The notes beneath the pieces were generated by a model that saw nothing but the letters and a program-made list of their open reading frames with translations, was not told where the DNA came from and ran no database searches. From Steroidobacteraceae bacterium (GTDB taxonomy: Bacteria; Pseudomonadota; Gammaproteobacteria; Steroidobacterales; Steroidobacteraceae), in NCBI GenBank assembly GCA_019634915.1, contig JAHCAN010000007.1, forward strand, positions 46,917 to 110,916: DNA of 64,000 bases, written 5' to 3'. The first letter of the stretch is position 1. Every line of letters begins with the position of its first letter. The position numbers were made by a program, and so were the translations under genes. Positions 38,334 through 46,901 of the stretch are shown piece by piece.

Positions 38334-39175
38334 GCACCGAAGCCAGCGCCCGCGACACGGGGACCGCCGCGGCGCCGCGCGCCAGGCGGCGCATCGCGGT
38401 GCTCGGCAGCAGTGGTGCCTGCGCCACCGGTGCGCCGGCGCATCTGCTCGAAATCGCGCCGCCCGGCATCGAGCTCGTGGCCTGGCCGTTGCCGCTGTCC
38501 GGCTTTCCGCACACGCCCCACGACCGCGTGCTCGTCGAGCTGGGTCACGCGGCTGCGGCGACCGAGGCGGTCGCGGCCGGTGTCGATGCGCTCTATGTCG
38601 ATACCTTCGGCGACTACGCGATCGCCGCGATGCGCTCGCTGGGCGACACGCCGGTGATCGGTGCGGGCGAGGCGACGCTGCACGCGGCCACGCTCGTCGC
38701 GCGCCGCTTCTCGATCGTGACCGTGTGGCCCCGGTCCATGCGCTTCATCTACGAGGACCGGCTCGCGGCAAGCGGCCTCGGTGCGCGTTGCGCGTCGATC
38801 CGGCATCTCGGCGAAGCGCCGGATGTCATGGGCCGGCTCGAGCGCGCCGACACCGACGTCACCGCGCGCATCGTCGCGGCCTGCCGCGCGGCCGTGGCCG
38901 AGGATGGCGCCGAGGCCATCGCGCTCGGCTGCAGCTGCATGGCCCCCGTGCATGCGGCCGTCGCGGCCGCCGTCGACGCACCCGTGCTGTGCTGCTCGCG
39001 TACCGGCTTTGCGATGGCGGTCGCGGCCGTGATCGGTGGCTGGTCGTCGAGCAGCGTCGCCTATCCGCGCGTCGCGGCGCAGCGCGCGGCCCGCCTCGTG
39101 GCGCTCGCGCGTGGCGCACCGGCGGGTGACGGCGAAGAGGCCTGTCCGGTGTGTCCGGTGACGCCGGGGTCGTGA
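38330..39175 (+). CDS. Asp/Glu/hydantoin racemase-superfamily enzyme, one Cys site
   Basis: A 281-residue protein. RRIAVLGSSGA at 20-30 opens the first domain; IGAGEATLHAATLVARRFSIVTVW at about 110-133 and AIALGCSCMAPV at 197-206 are the superfamily's landmarks. Racemases of this fold use two cysteines, one per domain. Here the second is present (Cys201 or Cys203), but the first position (DTFGDYAI, near 92) has Thr in place of Cys. Arylmalonate decarboxylase is the known case with a single active Cys, so a decarboxylase or isomerase is as likely as a racemase. It overlaps IclR genes on both sides by four bases (ATGA, GTGA). The N-terminal 18 residues are unstructured. Confidence 0.75.
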   Translation: MSTEASARDTGTAAAPRARRRIAVLGSSGACATGAPAHLLEIAPPGIELVAWPLPLSGFPHTPHDRVLVELGHAAAATEAVAAGVDALYVDTFGDYAIAAMRSLGDTPVIGAGEATLHAATLVARRFSIVTVWPRSMRFIYEDRLAASGLGARCASIRHLGEAPDVMGRLERADTDVTARIVAACRAAVAEDGAEAIALGCSCMAPVHAAVAAAVDAPVLCCSRTGFAMAVAAVIGGWSSSSVAYPRVAAQRAARLVALARGAPAGDGEEACPVCPVTPGS

Positions 39176-39948
39176 GCGTGCCGGCCGGCATCGTCAAGTC
39201 CGCGGCGCGCGCCTTCGAGATCATCGAGATCTTCGCGCGCGAGCAGCGGCCGCTGCATGCGCGCGAGATCCAGCTCGCGCTCGACATCCCGGCCTCGAGC
39301 ACGATCGCGCTCGTCAAGAGCCTGATGCACCTCGGTTACCTGCGCTTCGACCGGCGGGCAAGGCTCTATGTGCCGACGCTGCGCGTCGCGATGCTCGGCG
39401 ACTGGCTGCGCCGTGACGCGCTCGCGAGCGAGGGCGTGCTCGCCGCGATGCGCATGCTCAGCAGCGCAACCGGCGAGACGGCCTTCCTGTCGACGCCGAA
39501 CGACGTGCACATGCAGGTGACCCACATCGTGCCGGGGCGCGAGGCGGTCGCGCTCGCCGCGAAGCCGGGCATGCTCGTGTCGATGACCGAATCCGCGGTC
39601 GGCATCGCGTTCCTCGCGAGCCGCCCCGACGACGAGATCGGCGCGCTGTGCCGCCGCCTCGAGCGTGAGCACCACCGCGCCGGGCCGATCGATCTCGCGG
39701 CGCTGATGGCGCGCGTGGCGGCTGCGCGGCGCAGGAAATACGCGGCCGCCTATGGCCTGCTGCCGGGCGTCGGCTCGGTGGCGGCCGTGCTGCCCGCGCC
39801 GCTCGACACGGCCCAGGTCGTGTTGTGCATCGGCGGGGCGGAAGCGCGCGTGCGCGAGCGCGAGCACGAATACGGGCGCGACGTGCTCGCCGCGATCCGC
39901 AGGTACCGCGCGCGGCTGCGGCCTGCCGGGCCTGCGATGCGCCTCTAG
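39172..39948 (+). CDS. IclR-family transcriptional regulator (2)
   Basis: A 258-residue regulator. The GTG at 39172 overlaps the preceding TGA (GTGA); a GTG at 39151 is possible. The winged helix (AFEIIEIFAREQRPLHAREIQLALDIPASSTIALVKSLMHLGYL) spans about 10-60, the effector domain the rest. It ends four bases inside the 3' end of the flavoprotein gene on the other strand. The C-terminus is a little longer than usual. It has no promoter of its own in sight, so it depends on the operon of IclR 1. Its operator could be the perfect palindrome at 41505. Confidence 0.88.
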   Translation: MSVPAGIVKSAARAFEIIEIFAREQRPLHAREIQLALDIPASSTIALVKSLMHLGYLRFDRRARLYVPTLRVAMLGDWLRRDALASEGVLAAMRMLSSATGETAFLSTPNDVHMQVTHIVPGREAVALAAKPGMLVSMTESAVGIAFLASRPDDEIGALCRRLEREHHRAGPIDLAALMARVAAARRRKYAAAYGLLPGVGSVAAVLPAPLDTAQVVLCIGGAEARVREREHEYGRDVLAAIRRYRARLRPAGPAMRL

Positions 39949-41471
39949 GCCGCCTGCGCGGCCTGCCATGCCGGGAGCGTCACCGCGCTGCGCCCCGCGG
40001 CGCGTCCCGAGATCATCGCCTCGGTCAGGTACGAGCCGTTCTGGTACAGGTGCGAGATCATCGAACCGAGCTCGCCGGCCTCGTGCAGCCGCGCGATGGC
40101 GTTGCCGCGCGGGTCGAGCACCTGCGAGAGGATGTTGCGCTTCGCGCCGCCGCTCGTGCAGACGATCGCCGGATCGATCCTGACGGCGTAGAACGGTGGC
40201 GTCGCGAGCGGCTGCAGCGACCAGGCCGGGCGGCCGAAGTCCGCGTCGGCGCCGCGCGCGCAGGCCTCGTTGTAACGCGCCACCGCGGCGCCGACGCGTG
40301 CCGGATCGCGACCGAGCTGCTGCGCCAGCGCTTCGATCGTGTCGGCCTTGACGATCCAGCCTTTCCCGACCTCGACGCTGTTGTCGTCGCTCCATTCGTA
40401 GCCTTCGACGACCGTGTTCCAGCCCATCGCATGCGTGACGAGACAATTGTGCTGGCGCACGTTCTCGTCGAACAGCATGTGCACCGGGCCCACGCGCCAG
40501 TGCGGCGTGTCGACCCAGTGGCCATGGTGGCGTTCCTTGTAGTGCGTGTAGTAGAGCTCGGCGCCCTCGTTGTAGAAGCGCTGGTCGTCGGCGCCGATCT
40601 CGATCCAGCTGAAGGTCTGCCAGAAATGGCGGCGCATGAAGATGGTGGGGTAGTCCGGCACCTTGATTCCGGGCCAGATGCCGCCCGACTGGCCGAAATT
40701 GCGCATGTGCCACAGCTCCGCACCCGCCTTCTGCAGGATGCGCACGCCGTCGCCGGTGTTGGCCGGCGTGCCGAGCGGCCAGGCCTCGGCGAGGCCGTAG
40801 TAGTTGCGCTGCATGTCCATGTCGGCTTCGTAGCCGCCGACCGCGACGATGACGCCGCGGCGCGCGCGGATCGCGCGCCGCACGCCGCGTGTCTCGACGA
40901 TCGCACCGAACACTTCGAGCGTGTCGGGATCCTGCACCAGGTCGACGAGCGGCGACTCGAAGGCATGGCGGATGCGCGGCCGCTTCTCGACGCAAGTGCG
41001 CATCGTGATCCACACGCCGCCCGGGATCGGCTTCACGAAGGCGTTGTAGGCCACCGCGTCCTCGGCACCGAATTCGGGGAACTCGTAGACCGCTTCGCCC
41101 GAACTCCAGCCGCTGCCTTTGACGAGCTCGGTGTTGCCGGCCTCCGCGATGCGCGCCTCGATGTAGGCCTCGAGGCCGGCCATCTGCCGCGCCCACTCGC
41201 GCAGCATGTCGTCGGGCGGCGGGTTGGTCGAGCTCATCGCCTTCTGGTAGCGGTACAGCGCCTCCGCGTTGTGCGAGATCAGCAGCGACTGCCCGGACAC
41301 GCGGCCATTGCCGCCGGCGCGCTCCGCGGGCATTTTCTCGACGATCAGGATGTCGGCGGCGGAATCGCTGTCGTGCGCCTCGATCGCGGCGGCGCAGCCG
41401 GCGACGCCGTAGCCGGCGATCAGCACGTCCGTCTCGTCGTCCCAGTGTTTGATCGATTGCAGGCTGGCCAT
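39945..41471 (-). CDS. KstD/fumarate-reductase-like FAD dehydrogenase
   Basis: A 508-residue flavoprotein. The ADP-binding motif is VLIAGYGVAGCAAAIEA at 17-33; EKMPAERAGGNGRVSGQSLL follows, and RRGVIVAVGGYEADMDM and GELGSMISHLYQNGSYLTEAMISGRAAG are FAD-binding blocks typical of the 3-ketosteroid Delta1-dehydrogenase/flavocytochrome c group. It probably introduces or reduces an alkene next to a carbonyl. No signal peptide. It is divergent from the MFS gene, the gap containing a strong palindrome. Steroid as substrate is only one possibility, since many cyclic ketones are handled by this family. Confidence 0.83.
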   Translation of the reverse strand: MASLQSIKHWDDETDVLIAGYGVAGCAAAIEAHDSDSAADILIVEKMPAERAGGNGRVSGQSLLISHNAEALYRYQKAMSSTNPPPDDMLREWARQMAGLEAYIEARIAEAGNTELVKGSGWSSGEAVYEFPEFGAEDAVAYNAFVKPIPGGVWITMRTCVEKRPRIRHAFESPLVDLVQDPDTLEVFGAIVETRGVRRAIRARRGVIVAVGGYEADMDMQRNYYGLAEAWPLGTPANTGDGVRILQKAGAELWHMRNFGQSGGIWPGIKVPDYPTIFMRRHFWQTFSWIEIGADDQRFYNEGAELYYTHYKERHHGHWVDTPHWRVGPVHMLFDENVRQHNCLVTHAMGWNTVVEGYEWSDDNSVEVGKGWIVKADTIEALAQQLGRDPARVGAAVARYNEACARGADADFGRPAWSLQPLATPPFYAVRIDPAIVCTSGGAKRNILSQVLDPRGNAIARLHEAGELGSMISHLYQNGSYLTEAMISGRAAGRSAVTLPAWQAAQAA

Positions 41472-41504
41472 GCGCCTATCCCGCCAGAGACGCCGCAAGG
41501 CTGT

Positions 41505-41526
41505 CAAATTCATGTCCGTGAATTTG
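41505..41526. promoter_or_regulatory. 22-base palindrome, candidate operator 2
   Basis: CAAATTCA (41505-41512) and TGAATTTG (41519-41526) are perfect inverted repeats; the ten-base arms match at nine positions. The site is AT-rich in a GC-rich background and lies 34 bases from each divergent start (FAD dehydrogenase and MFS), a good operator position. Its half-site differs from those at 37528 and 43573. Confidence 0.65.
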
Positions 41527-41559
41527 CGCGTGCGCGGCGGCACCTGTAGAAACAGGCCC

Positions 41560-42849
41560 ATGGCGCGCTCCCGTTACGGTTGGTACGTCGTGGCGGTGCT
41601 GCTCGTCGCCTATACGCTGTCGTACATCGACCGCACGATCCTGACGCTGCTGGTCGAGCCGATCAAGCGCGATCTTGGCCTGTCCGATACGCAGATCAGC
41701 CTGCTGCACGGCCTGGCCTTCGCGATCTTCTACACGGCGCTCGGCATTCCGATCGCGCGACTCGCCGACCGCGCCTCGCGCCGCAACATCATCGCGATCG
41801 GGGTCGCGGTGTGGAGCCTGATGACGGCCGTCTGCGGTCTCGCGCGCACTTTCACGCAGCTGTTCCTCGCGCGCATCGGCGTCGGCGTCGGCGAAGCGGC
41901 GCTGTCGCCGGCGGCGTACTCGATGATCGCCGACTCGTTCCCCGAGCAGCGCCTCGGGCGCGCGCTCGGCGTGTACTCCTCGGCCATCTATGCCGGGGCC
42001 GGCTGCGCGCTGCTCGCCGGTGGCGCGATCGCGGGCGCGGTCACGGGGCTGCCGGCACTCGAGGTCCCGTTGCTCGGCAGGGTCCATGCCTGGCAGCTGA
42101 TGTTCTTCATCGTCGGCCTGCCGGGCCTGCTCGTCGCGGCCTGGGTCGCGACGCTGCGCGAGCCCACGCGCCAGCGGCCGGCCGGCGGGCAGGCGAGCGC
42201 GGGTGCGGTCGTCGCCCACCTCGGCCGCCATCGCTTCGCGTTCACGGCGCACATCGGCGGCTTCACGCTGCTCGCGATTGTCTTCAACATCTTCGTCGCC
42301 TGGATGCCGAGCTACCTGCTGCGCGCGTTCGACTGGACGATCCGCGACGCGGCGTTCGCGCTCGGCGCCGGCATGCTGCTGTTCGGCACCAGCGGCATCA
42401 TCTCCGGCGGCATGATGGCCGACCGCTGGCGCCGCGGCGGTGCGCTCGATGCGACGATGCGGGTCGGCGTCGTCAGCGGCGTCGGCCTCGTGCCGTTCAC
42501 GCTGACCGCGACGACGCTCGCCTCCCCGTGGCTCGCCGTCACGCTGTTCGCACCGCTGATGTTCTTCTCCGCCTTTGCCTTCGGCGCCGCGGTCACCGGC
42601 CTGCAGGTCATCACGCCGCCGCACATGCGCGCGCAGGTCTCCGCGGTGTTCCTGTTCGTCGTCAACCTGGTCGGCATCGGCGTCGGGCCCACGCTGGTCG
42701 CGCTGCTGACCGATCGGGTGTTCGCCGATCCGCTGCGCGTCGGCGAATCGCTGGCGTGGATCGGCACGCTGAGCGCCGCCGCCGGCGCGGCGCTGATCGC
42801 CGCCGGCCTCGCGGCCTTTCGTGCCGCGCGCCTGCCCGCCGTCAGCTGA
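41560..42849 (+). CDS. MFS transporter, spinster-like (1)
   Basis: A 429-residue inner-membrane carrier with 12 predicted helices. YTLSYIDRTILTLLVEPIKRDLGLSDTQISLLHGLAFAIFY is the typical start of spinster-type MFS proteins, and GIPIARLADRASRRNII is the family's loop 2-3 motif. IGVGVGEAALSPAAYSMIADSFP is also diagnostic. Bacterial members are found in clusters for degradation of lignin-derived and steroid-like acids, where they import the organic acid. It overlaps the 3' end of IclR 3 by eight bases. Direction of transport is not shown by sequence. Confidence 0.9.
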   Translation: MARSRYGWYVVAVLLVAYTLSYIDRTILTLLVEPIKRDLGLSDTQISLLHGLAFAIFYTALGIPIARLADRASRRNIIAIGVAVWSLMTAVCGLARTFTQLFLARIGVGVGEAALSPAAYSMIADSFPEQRLGRALGVYSSAIYAGAGCALLAGGAIAGAVTGLPALEVPLLGRVHAWQLMFFIVGLPGLLVAAWVATLREPTRQRPAGGQASAGAVVAHLGRHRFAFTAHIGGFTLLAIVFNIFVAWMPSYLLRAFDWTIRDAAFALGAGMLLFGTSGIISGGMMADRWRRGGALDATMRVGVVSGVGLVPFTLTATTLASPWLAVTLFAPLMFFSAFAFGAAVTGLQVITPPHMRAQVSAVFLFVVNLVGIGVGPTLVALLTDRVFADPLRVGESLAWIGTLSAAAGAALIAAGLAAFRAARLPAVS

Positions 42850-43570
42850 CCGTGGCGATGAATGCCTTCAGCGCCGTGGCGATCGCGCCAGCCTGCAGCT
42901 TCACACGCTCGACCGGGCCGCCGACGCAGGCGATCAGCGGCCGCGGGCCGAGGTCCGCCGGTAGCGGTGCCGCGATCGCCGCGACACCGGCAACCACGAA
43001 GCTGTCGACGTATGCATGGCCGGCGCGGCGCGCCTGGCGCACCATGGCCAGCACCTCGGGCAGCGACGGCCCGCCGCCGGCGTCGTGGGCGCGGCGCCGG
43101 TACATCGCGCGGATCGTCGAGTCGGGGAGGGTCGTCAGGTAGGCGGTGCCGATCGCCGAGCCCCAGGTCGAAATGCGCTGGCCTTCCTCGACGACCAGAT
43201 GGATGCCGGTGGTCGGGCCGCGCGCGTGCAGGATCTCCATCTCGAGATCGTTGGCGCACGAAATCGTCACTGTCTCGCCGGTGCGGGCACGCAGCCCGTC
43301 GAGCGCGCGCACCACGCGTTCGTCCAGCAGCGATTCGCTCAGCAGCCAGCCGGTGAGTCGGGCGAGCCGCGCGCCGGGGAAGTACGTGGCCCGCCGCCGG
43401 TCGATCGTGAGCCAGCCGAGCTGCACCAGCGCCTTCAGCAGCGTGCCGGCACTCGAACGCGGAATGTCGAGCCGTTGCGCGATGTCCGTGCTCGACAGCG
43501 GGCGGCGCTCGTGTTCGAACAGCTCGAGCAGCGCGGCGATTCGGGCAACGGAGCGGGCGGCGCCAGTCAT
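42842..43570 (-). CDS. IclR-family transcriptional regulator (3)
   Basis: A 242-residue regulator, divergent from the TonB receptor. The winged helix is at 5-65 (SVARIAALLELFEHERRPLSSTDIAQRLDIPRSSAGTLLKALVQLGWL), the effector domain at 80-240. It is closest in layout to IclR 1 (same RRATY.P.A..ARL.GWL block: RRRATYFPGARLARLTGWLL here, RRRATYLPTAKFARLGAWLV there), which suggests the two arose by duplication. A related inverted repeat lies directly before its ATG at 43573-43618, as expected for autoregulation and control of the receptor gene. Confidence 0.9.
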   Translation of the reverse strand: MTGAARSVARIAALLELFEHERRPLSSTDIAQRLDIPRSSAGTLLKALVQLGWLTIDRRRATYFPGARLARLTGWLLSESLLDERVVRALDGLRARTGETVTISCANDLEMEILHARGPTTGIHLVVEEGQRISTWGSAIGTAYLTTLPDSTIRAMYRRRAHDAGGGPSLPEVLAMVRQARRAGHAYVDSFVVAGVAAIAAPLPADLGPRPLIACVGGPVERVKLQAGAIATALKAFIATVS

Positions 43571-43572
43571 GT

Positions 43573-43618
43573 ATGAAATCCGAATATAGAGACTATAATA
43601 GCATATATCAGGATTTAT
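43573..43618. promoter_or_regulatory. Inverted repeat, candidate IclR operator 3
   Basis: ATGAAATCCGAATATA (43573-43588) and ATATATCAGGATTTAT (43603-43618, complement ATAAATCCTGATATAT) face each other across 14 bases (GAGACTATAATAGC) that contain TATAAT-like sequence. The half-sites share AAATCC-GA-TATA and resemble those at 37528-37573. It would cover the promoters of both IclR 3 and the TonB receptor. Confidence 0.6.
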
Positions 43619-43678
43619 TGACATAGCGCTGTGTCGCGACGATTCTTCGCCCTGCCACCACTTCCCCCCGGAGATCCC

Positions 43679-45853
43679 ATGACACGTCGTGTAGTGAGCA
43701 GGTCGATTCGTGCGGTGTTGCTGAGCGTGCCGCTGGCGGTGCTGGCGTGGCCCGCGGCGGCGCAGGAAGAGGCTGCCACGCAGACAGGCGCGCTCGAGGA
43801 AATCATGGTCACCGCGCAGCGCCGCGAGCAGGGCATCCAGACGGTGCCGGTCGCGGTCACCGCGATCGATCCGGCGACCATCGAGCGCCGCCAGGTCACC
43901 GATTCGAAGCAGATCGTGTTCAACGTGCCGAACCTCACCGGCAACAGCAACGTCGGCCAGTCGTCGGCCAATTCGTTCTTCATGCGCGGCATCGGCACGA
44001 CCGAGAATCTCGCGACCGCCGACACCAGCGTCGGCCTCTACCTCGACGACGTGTACATCGCGCGCCAGGGTGCCAACAACTTCAACCTCGCCGACGTCGA
44101 GCGCATCGAAGTGCTGCGCGGCCCGCAGGGCACGCTGTACGGCCGCAACACCAACGGCGGCGCGATCAAGATCGTGACGAAGAAGCCGACGGCCGACAGC
44201 GAGCTCGCGGTGCGCGGCTCCTACGGCAACTACGACCGCTGGGACCTGCGCCTGTCCGGCAACACCGCGCTCACCGATACGCTGTTTGCGCGCGTGAATT
44301 TCCTGACCCAGCAGGGCGACGGCTACATCCGCAACACGACGCTCGGCAAGGACGTCAACGACCTCGACTATGTCGGCGGGCGCATCGCGCTGCGCCAGCT
44401 GGCGTCCGACGCGGTCGAGATCAACCTCGCGCTCGATTACAGCGAGGACAAGACCAACGGCAACTACTCGTCGGACATCGCCGGCGTGCTGCGGCCCTCG
44501 ACCGGCAACGTGCGCCGCGTCGTCAGCGGCCTCGACGCCTACGGCGACGCGGTCACCTGGGGCGGTGCGCTGCACGTCGACTGGAAGATGAACGACGCGC
44601 TCTCGTTCCGCTCGATCACGGGTTACCGCGACACCGACCAGGACCTGAACATCGACCTCTCCGACCAGCCGGTCGTGCTCTATGAACTGCTGCAGCTGCA
44701 GGATTCGTCGCAGCTGAGCCAGGAGTTCCAGCTGAACGGCACGCTGAGCGACAGCCTGTCGTTCGTCGCCGGCGCCTATTATTTCGACGAGTCCTCCGAC
44801 GTGATCATTTCCGACCGGGTGCGCGCGACGCCGGTCGCCGCGCAGAACCAGTGGAACAAGGATCTGAGCGTCGACGTCGAGAGCTATGCGCTGTTCGGCC
44901 AGCTCGAGTACGCGATCGGCCCGGTGACGCTGATCGGCGCCGGCCGCTATACATGGGAGACGCGCAAGCTCGACATCACGCAGACGAGCACGATCCCGGG
45001 GCCGCTGTACAACTACACGACCGCCGACCTGCTCGCGCTCGGCGCGGCCGGCCAGCCGATCGATCCGGATCGCGACTTCAGCAAGTTCACGCCCAAGCTC
45101 GGCGTGAACTGGCAGATGACCGACGATCTGTTCTCGTACCTGTCCTACACCAAGGGCTTCCGCTCCGGCGGCTGGACCGGCCGCTCGCTGCGCTCCGACC
45201 AGTACATCAACTTCGATCCCGAGAACGTCGAATCCTGGGAGGCGGGGCTCAAGGCGACGCTGCTCGACGGCCGCATCCGCTGGAACACGTCGATCTTCAC
45301 GATGGACTACACCGACCTGTTCAACACGCTGACCGTGGCCGGTGTGTATACGGTCGCGACGGCCGACGCGAAGATCGATGGCGCCGAGACCGAGTTCACG
45401 CTGCGTGCCACGCCGTGGCTCGACCTGTTCGCGAACCTCGGCTATCTCGACACGAAGTACGAGGGCAACCGGCCCGTGAACCTCGCCAGCGAGCTGCAGC
45501 GCGCGCCGCAGCTGCAGGTGAAGGCCGGCTTCTCGATCGACCATCCGCTGGCGGGCGGCTCGCTGCTGGTCAACGGCGACGTGTTCTACACGGACAAGTA
45601 CCTCGTGACGCCGGCCGATCTGTCGGTCACCGCGCCGCTGTTGCCGTCGGGCGTCGACACGACCGGCGACTTCACGCTGGTCAACGCCTCGGTCGGCTAT
45701 CGCTGGAACGAGGACCGCTACGAAGTCATCGCCTCGTGCACCAACTGCTTCGACGAGAATTACTTCGAGGGCGGTACCTACATCGGCTCGTACGCGGCGG
45801 TCTGGACCGGCGCGCCGCGCTTCTACAAGGTCAGCTTCGGCGTGAAGTTCTGA
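43679..45853 (+). CDS. TonB-dependent outer-membrane receptor
   Basis: A 724-residue receptor. Signal peptide MTRRVVSRSIRAVLLSVPLAVLAWPAAAQ is followed by the TonB box region and plug start (EEIMVTAQRREQGIQTVPVAVTAI). The plug includes VERIEVLRGPQGTLYGRNTNGGAIKIVTKKP. The barrel runs from about 175 and ends FYKVSFGVKF, with terminal Phe. Receptors of this group in oligotrophic gammaproteobacteria import organic substrates, not only siderophores, and its control by IclR fits that. GGAG lies seven bases before ATG 43679, which is chosen over an in-frame ATG at 43631. An amidohydrolase follows. Confidence 0.93.
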   Translation: MTRRVVSRSIRAVLLSVPLAVLAWPAAAQEEAATQTGALEEIMVTAQRREQGIQTVPVAVTAIDPATIERRQVTDSKQIVFNVPNLTGNSNVGQSSANSFFMRGIGTTENLATADTSVGLYLDDVYIARQGANNFNLADVERIEVLRGPQGTLYGRNTNGGAIKIVTKKPTADSELAVRGSYGNYDRWDLRLSGNTALTDTLFARVNFLTQQGDGYIRNTTLGKDVNDLDYVGGRIALRQLASDAVEINLALDYSEDKTNGNYSSDIAGVLRPSTGNVRRVVSGLDAYGDAVTWGGALHVDWKMNDALSFRSITGYRDTDQDLNIDLSDQPVVLYELLQLQDSSQLSQEFQLNGTLSDSLSFVAGAYYFDESSDVIISDRVRATPVAAQNQWNKDLSVDVESYALFGQLEYAIGPVTLIGAGRYTWETRKLDITQTSTIPGPLYNYTTADLLALGAAGQPIDPDRDFSKFTPKLGVNWQMTDDLFSYLSYTKGFRSGGWTGRSLRSDQYINFDPENVESWEAGLKATLLDGRIRWNTSIFTMDYTDLFNTLTVAGVYTVATADAKIDGAETEFTLRATPWLDLFANLGYLDTKYEGNRPVNLASELQRAPQLQVKAGFSIDHPLAGGSLLVNGDVFYTDKYLVTPADLSVTAPLLPSGVDTTGDFTLVNASVGYRWNEDRYEVIASCTNCFDENYFEGGTYIGSYAAVWTGAPRFYKVSFGVKF

Positions 45854-45939
45854 GTTCACCGGTGCGGGCGGGCGCCGCGGCGCCCGCCCGCACCGTGACT
45901 GCGCTGCACGCGGGGCGGCACGCGCCGGAGGGAGTCGAC

Positions 45940-46830
45940 TTGAGCGGCTACATCGACATCGTCTGCAATCTCTACGATCCGATGGCGGTGCGCCAGGGGC
46001 AGACCGGCATCGACGACGCGTTCAAGCGCCAGGTGCGCATGGACCGGCGGCTGTGGGGCGGCGTGCCGGTCAGCGATTACCTGCGCAGGATGGATCGCGC
46101 CGGCATCGAGCGCTCGCTGCTGATTGCCGTGCGCGCGGGCGACCTCAACGTGCGCGGTTCCTTCGAACTGCCGTACGAGCGCGTCGCGAAAGTCTGCGCG
46201 AAATACCCGGATCGCTTCTCGGGCCTCGCCGGCGTCGATCCGTTCCGCGGCATGCGCGGACTGCGCGAGCTCGAGCATGCGGTGAAATCGCTCGGCTTCG
46301 TCGGTGCGCATCTCTACCCGCACTGGTTCGAGCTTGCGCCCGATCACGCAAAGTACTACCCGTACTACGCCAAGTGCGCCGAACTCGGCATCCCGATCAT
46401 GATGCAGATCGGACACAACCTCGTGTACTCGCAGGACCGCCGGCTGCCTTCGGTCGGGCGCCCGATCACGCTCGACCGGGTCGCGATCGATTTCCCGGAG
46501 CTCGCGATCATCGGCATCCACATCGGCGTGCCGTGGACCGACGAGGCCATTTCGATGGCGTGGAAGCACAGCAACATCTACCTGGCCGGCGATGCCTACG
46601 CGCCGAAGCACTGGCCGCAGGCCTTCGTGCACTACGCGAACACCTACGGCAGCCACAAGGTGCTGTTCGGCACCGACTGGCCGGTCATCGACCCGGAGCG
46701 CGCGGTGGAGGAGATCGCCGCGCTCGGCATGCGTCCGGCCTCGCACCGCGCGATGATGCGCGACAACGCGCTGCGCGTGTTCACGAAGCTGCCGCGGCCG
46801 CGCCGCGCGCGGGGCCGGGCGGCACCGTAA
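45940..46830 (+). CDS. Amidohydrolase-2 family protein lacking HxH
   Basis: A 296-residue TIM-barrel enzyme of the ACMSD-like group (amidohydrolases and non-oxidative decarboxylases). The start is a TTG at 45940, six bases after GGAGGGAG; a GTG at 45895 is weaker. The barrel strands show GFVGAHLYPHWF, IPIMMQIGHN, LAIIGIHIGVPW and KVLFGTDWPVID, which include the later metal His residues and the catalytic Asp. The first strand reads MSGYIDIVCNLYDP, so Val8 and Asn10 stand where HxH binds the metal in the family. A hydrolase or decarboxylase with altered or no metal is possible. It follows the receptor by 86 bases, likely in one operon. Confidence 0.85.
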   Translation: MSGYIDIVCNLYDPMAVRQGQTGIDDAFKRQVRMDRRLWGGVPVSDYLRRMDRAGIERSLLIAVRAGDLNVRGSFELPYERVAKVCAKYPDRFSGLAGVDPFRGMRGLRELEHAVKSLGFVGAHLYPHWFELAPDHAKYYPYYAKCAELGIPIMMQIGHNLVYSQDRRLPSVGRPITLDRVAIDFPELAIIGIHIGVPWTDEAISMAWKHSNIYLAGDAYAPKHWPQAFVHYANTYGSHKVLFGTDWPVIDPERAVEEIAALGMRPASHRAMMRDNALRVFTKLPRPRRARGRAAP

Positions 46831-46901
46831 TTGTCCTTAAGGTGCCATTCAGGCACGCGCCGTAGAATCCGGGGCTCCGGAATGACCTCGAGGGAGCCCT
46901 G

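Noticed and set aside
45854-45939. Start of the amidohydrolase at GTG 45895
   Set aside because: It has no ribosome site and adds a GC-rich unrelated peptide; TTG 45940 has a strong site and fits the family start.
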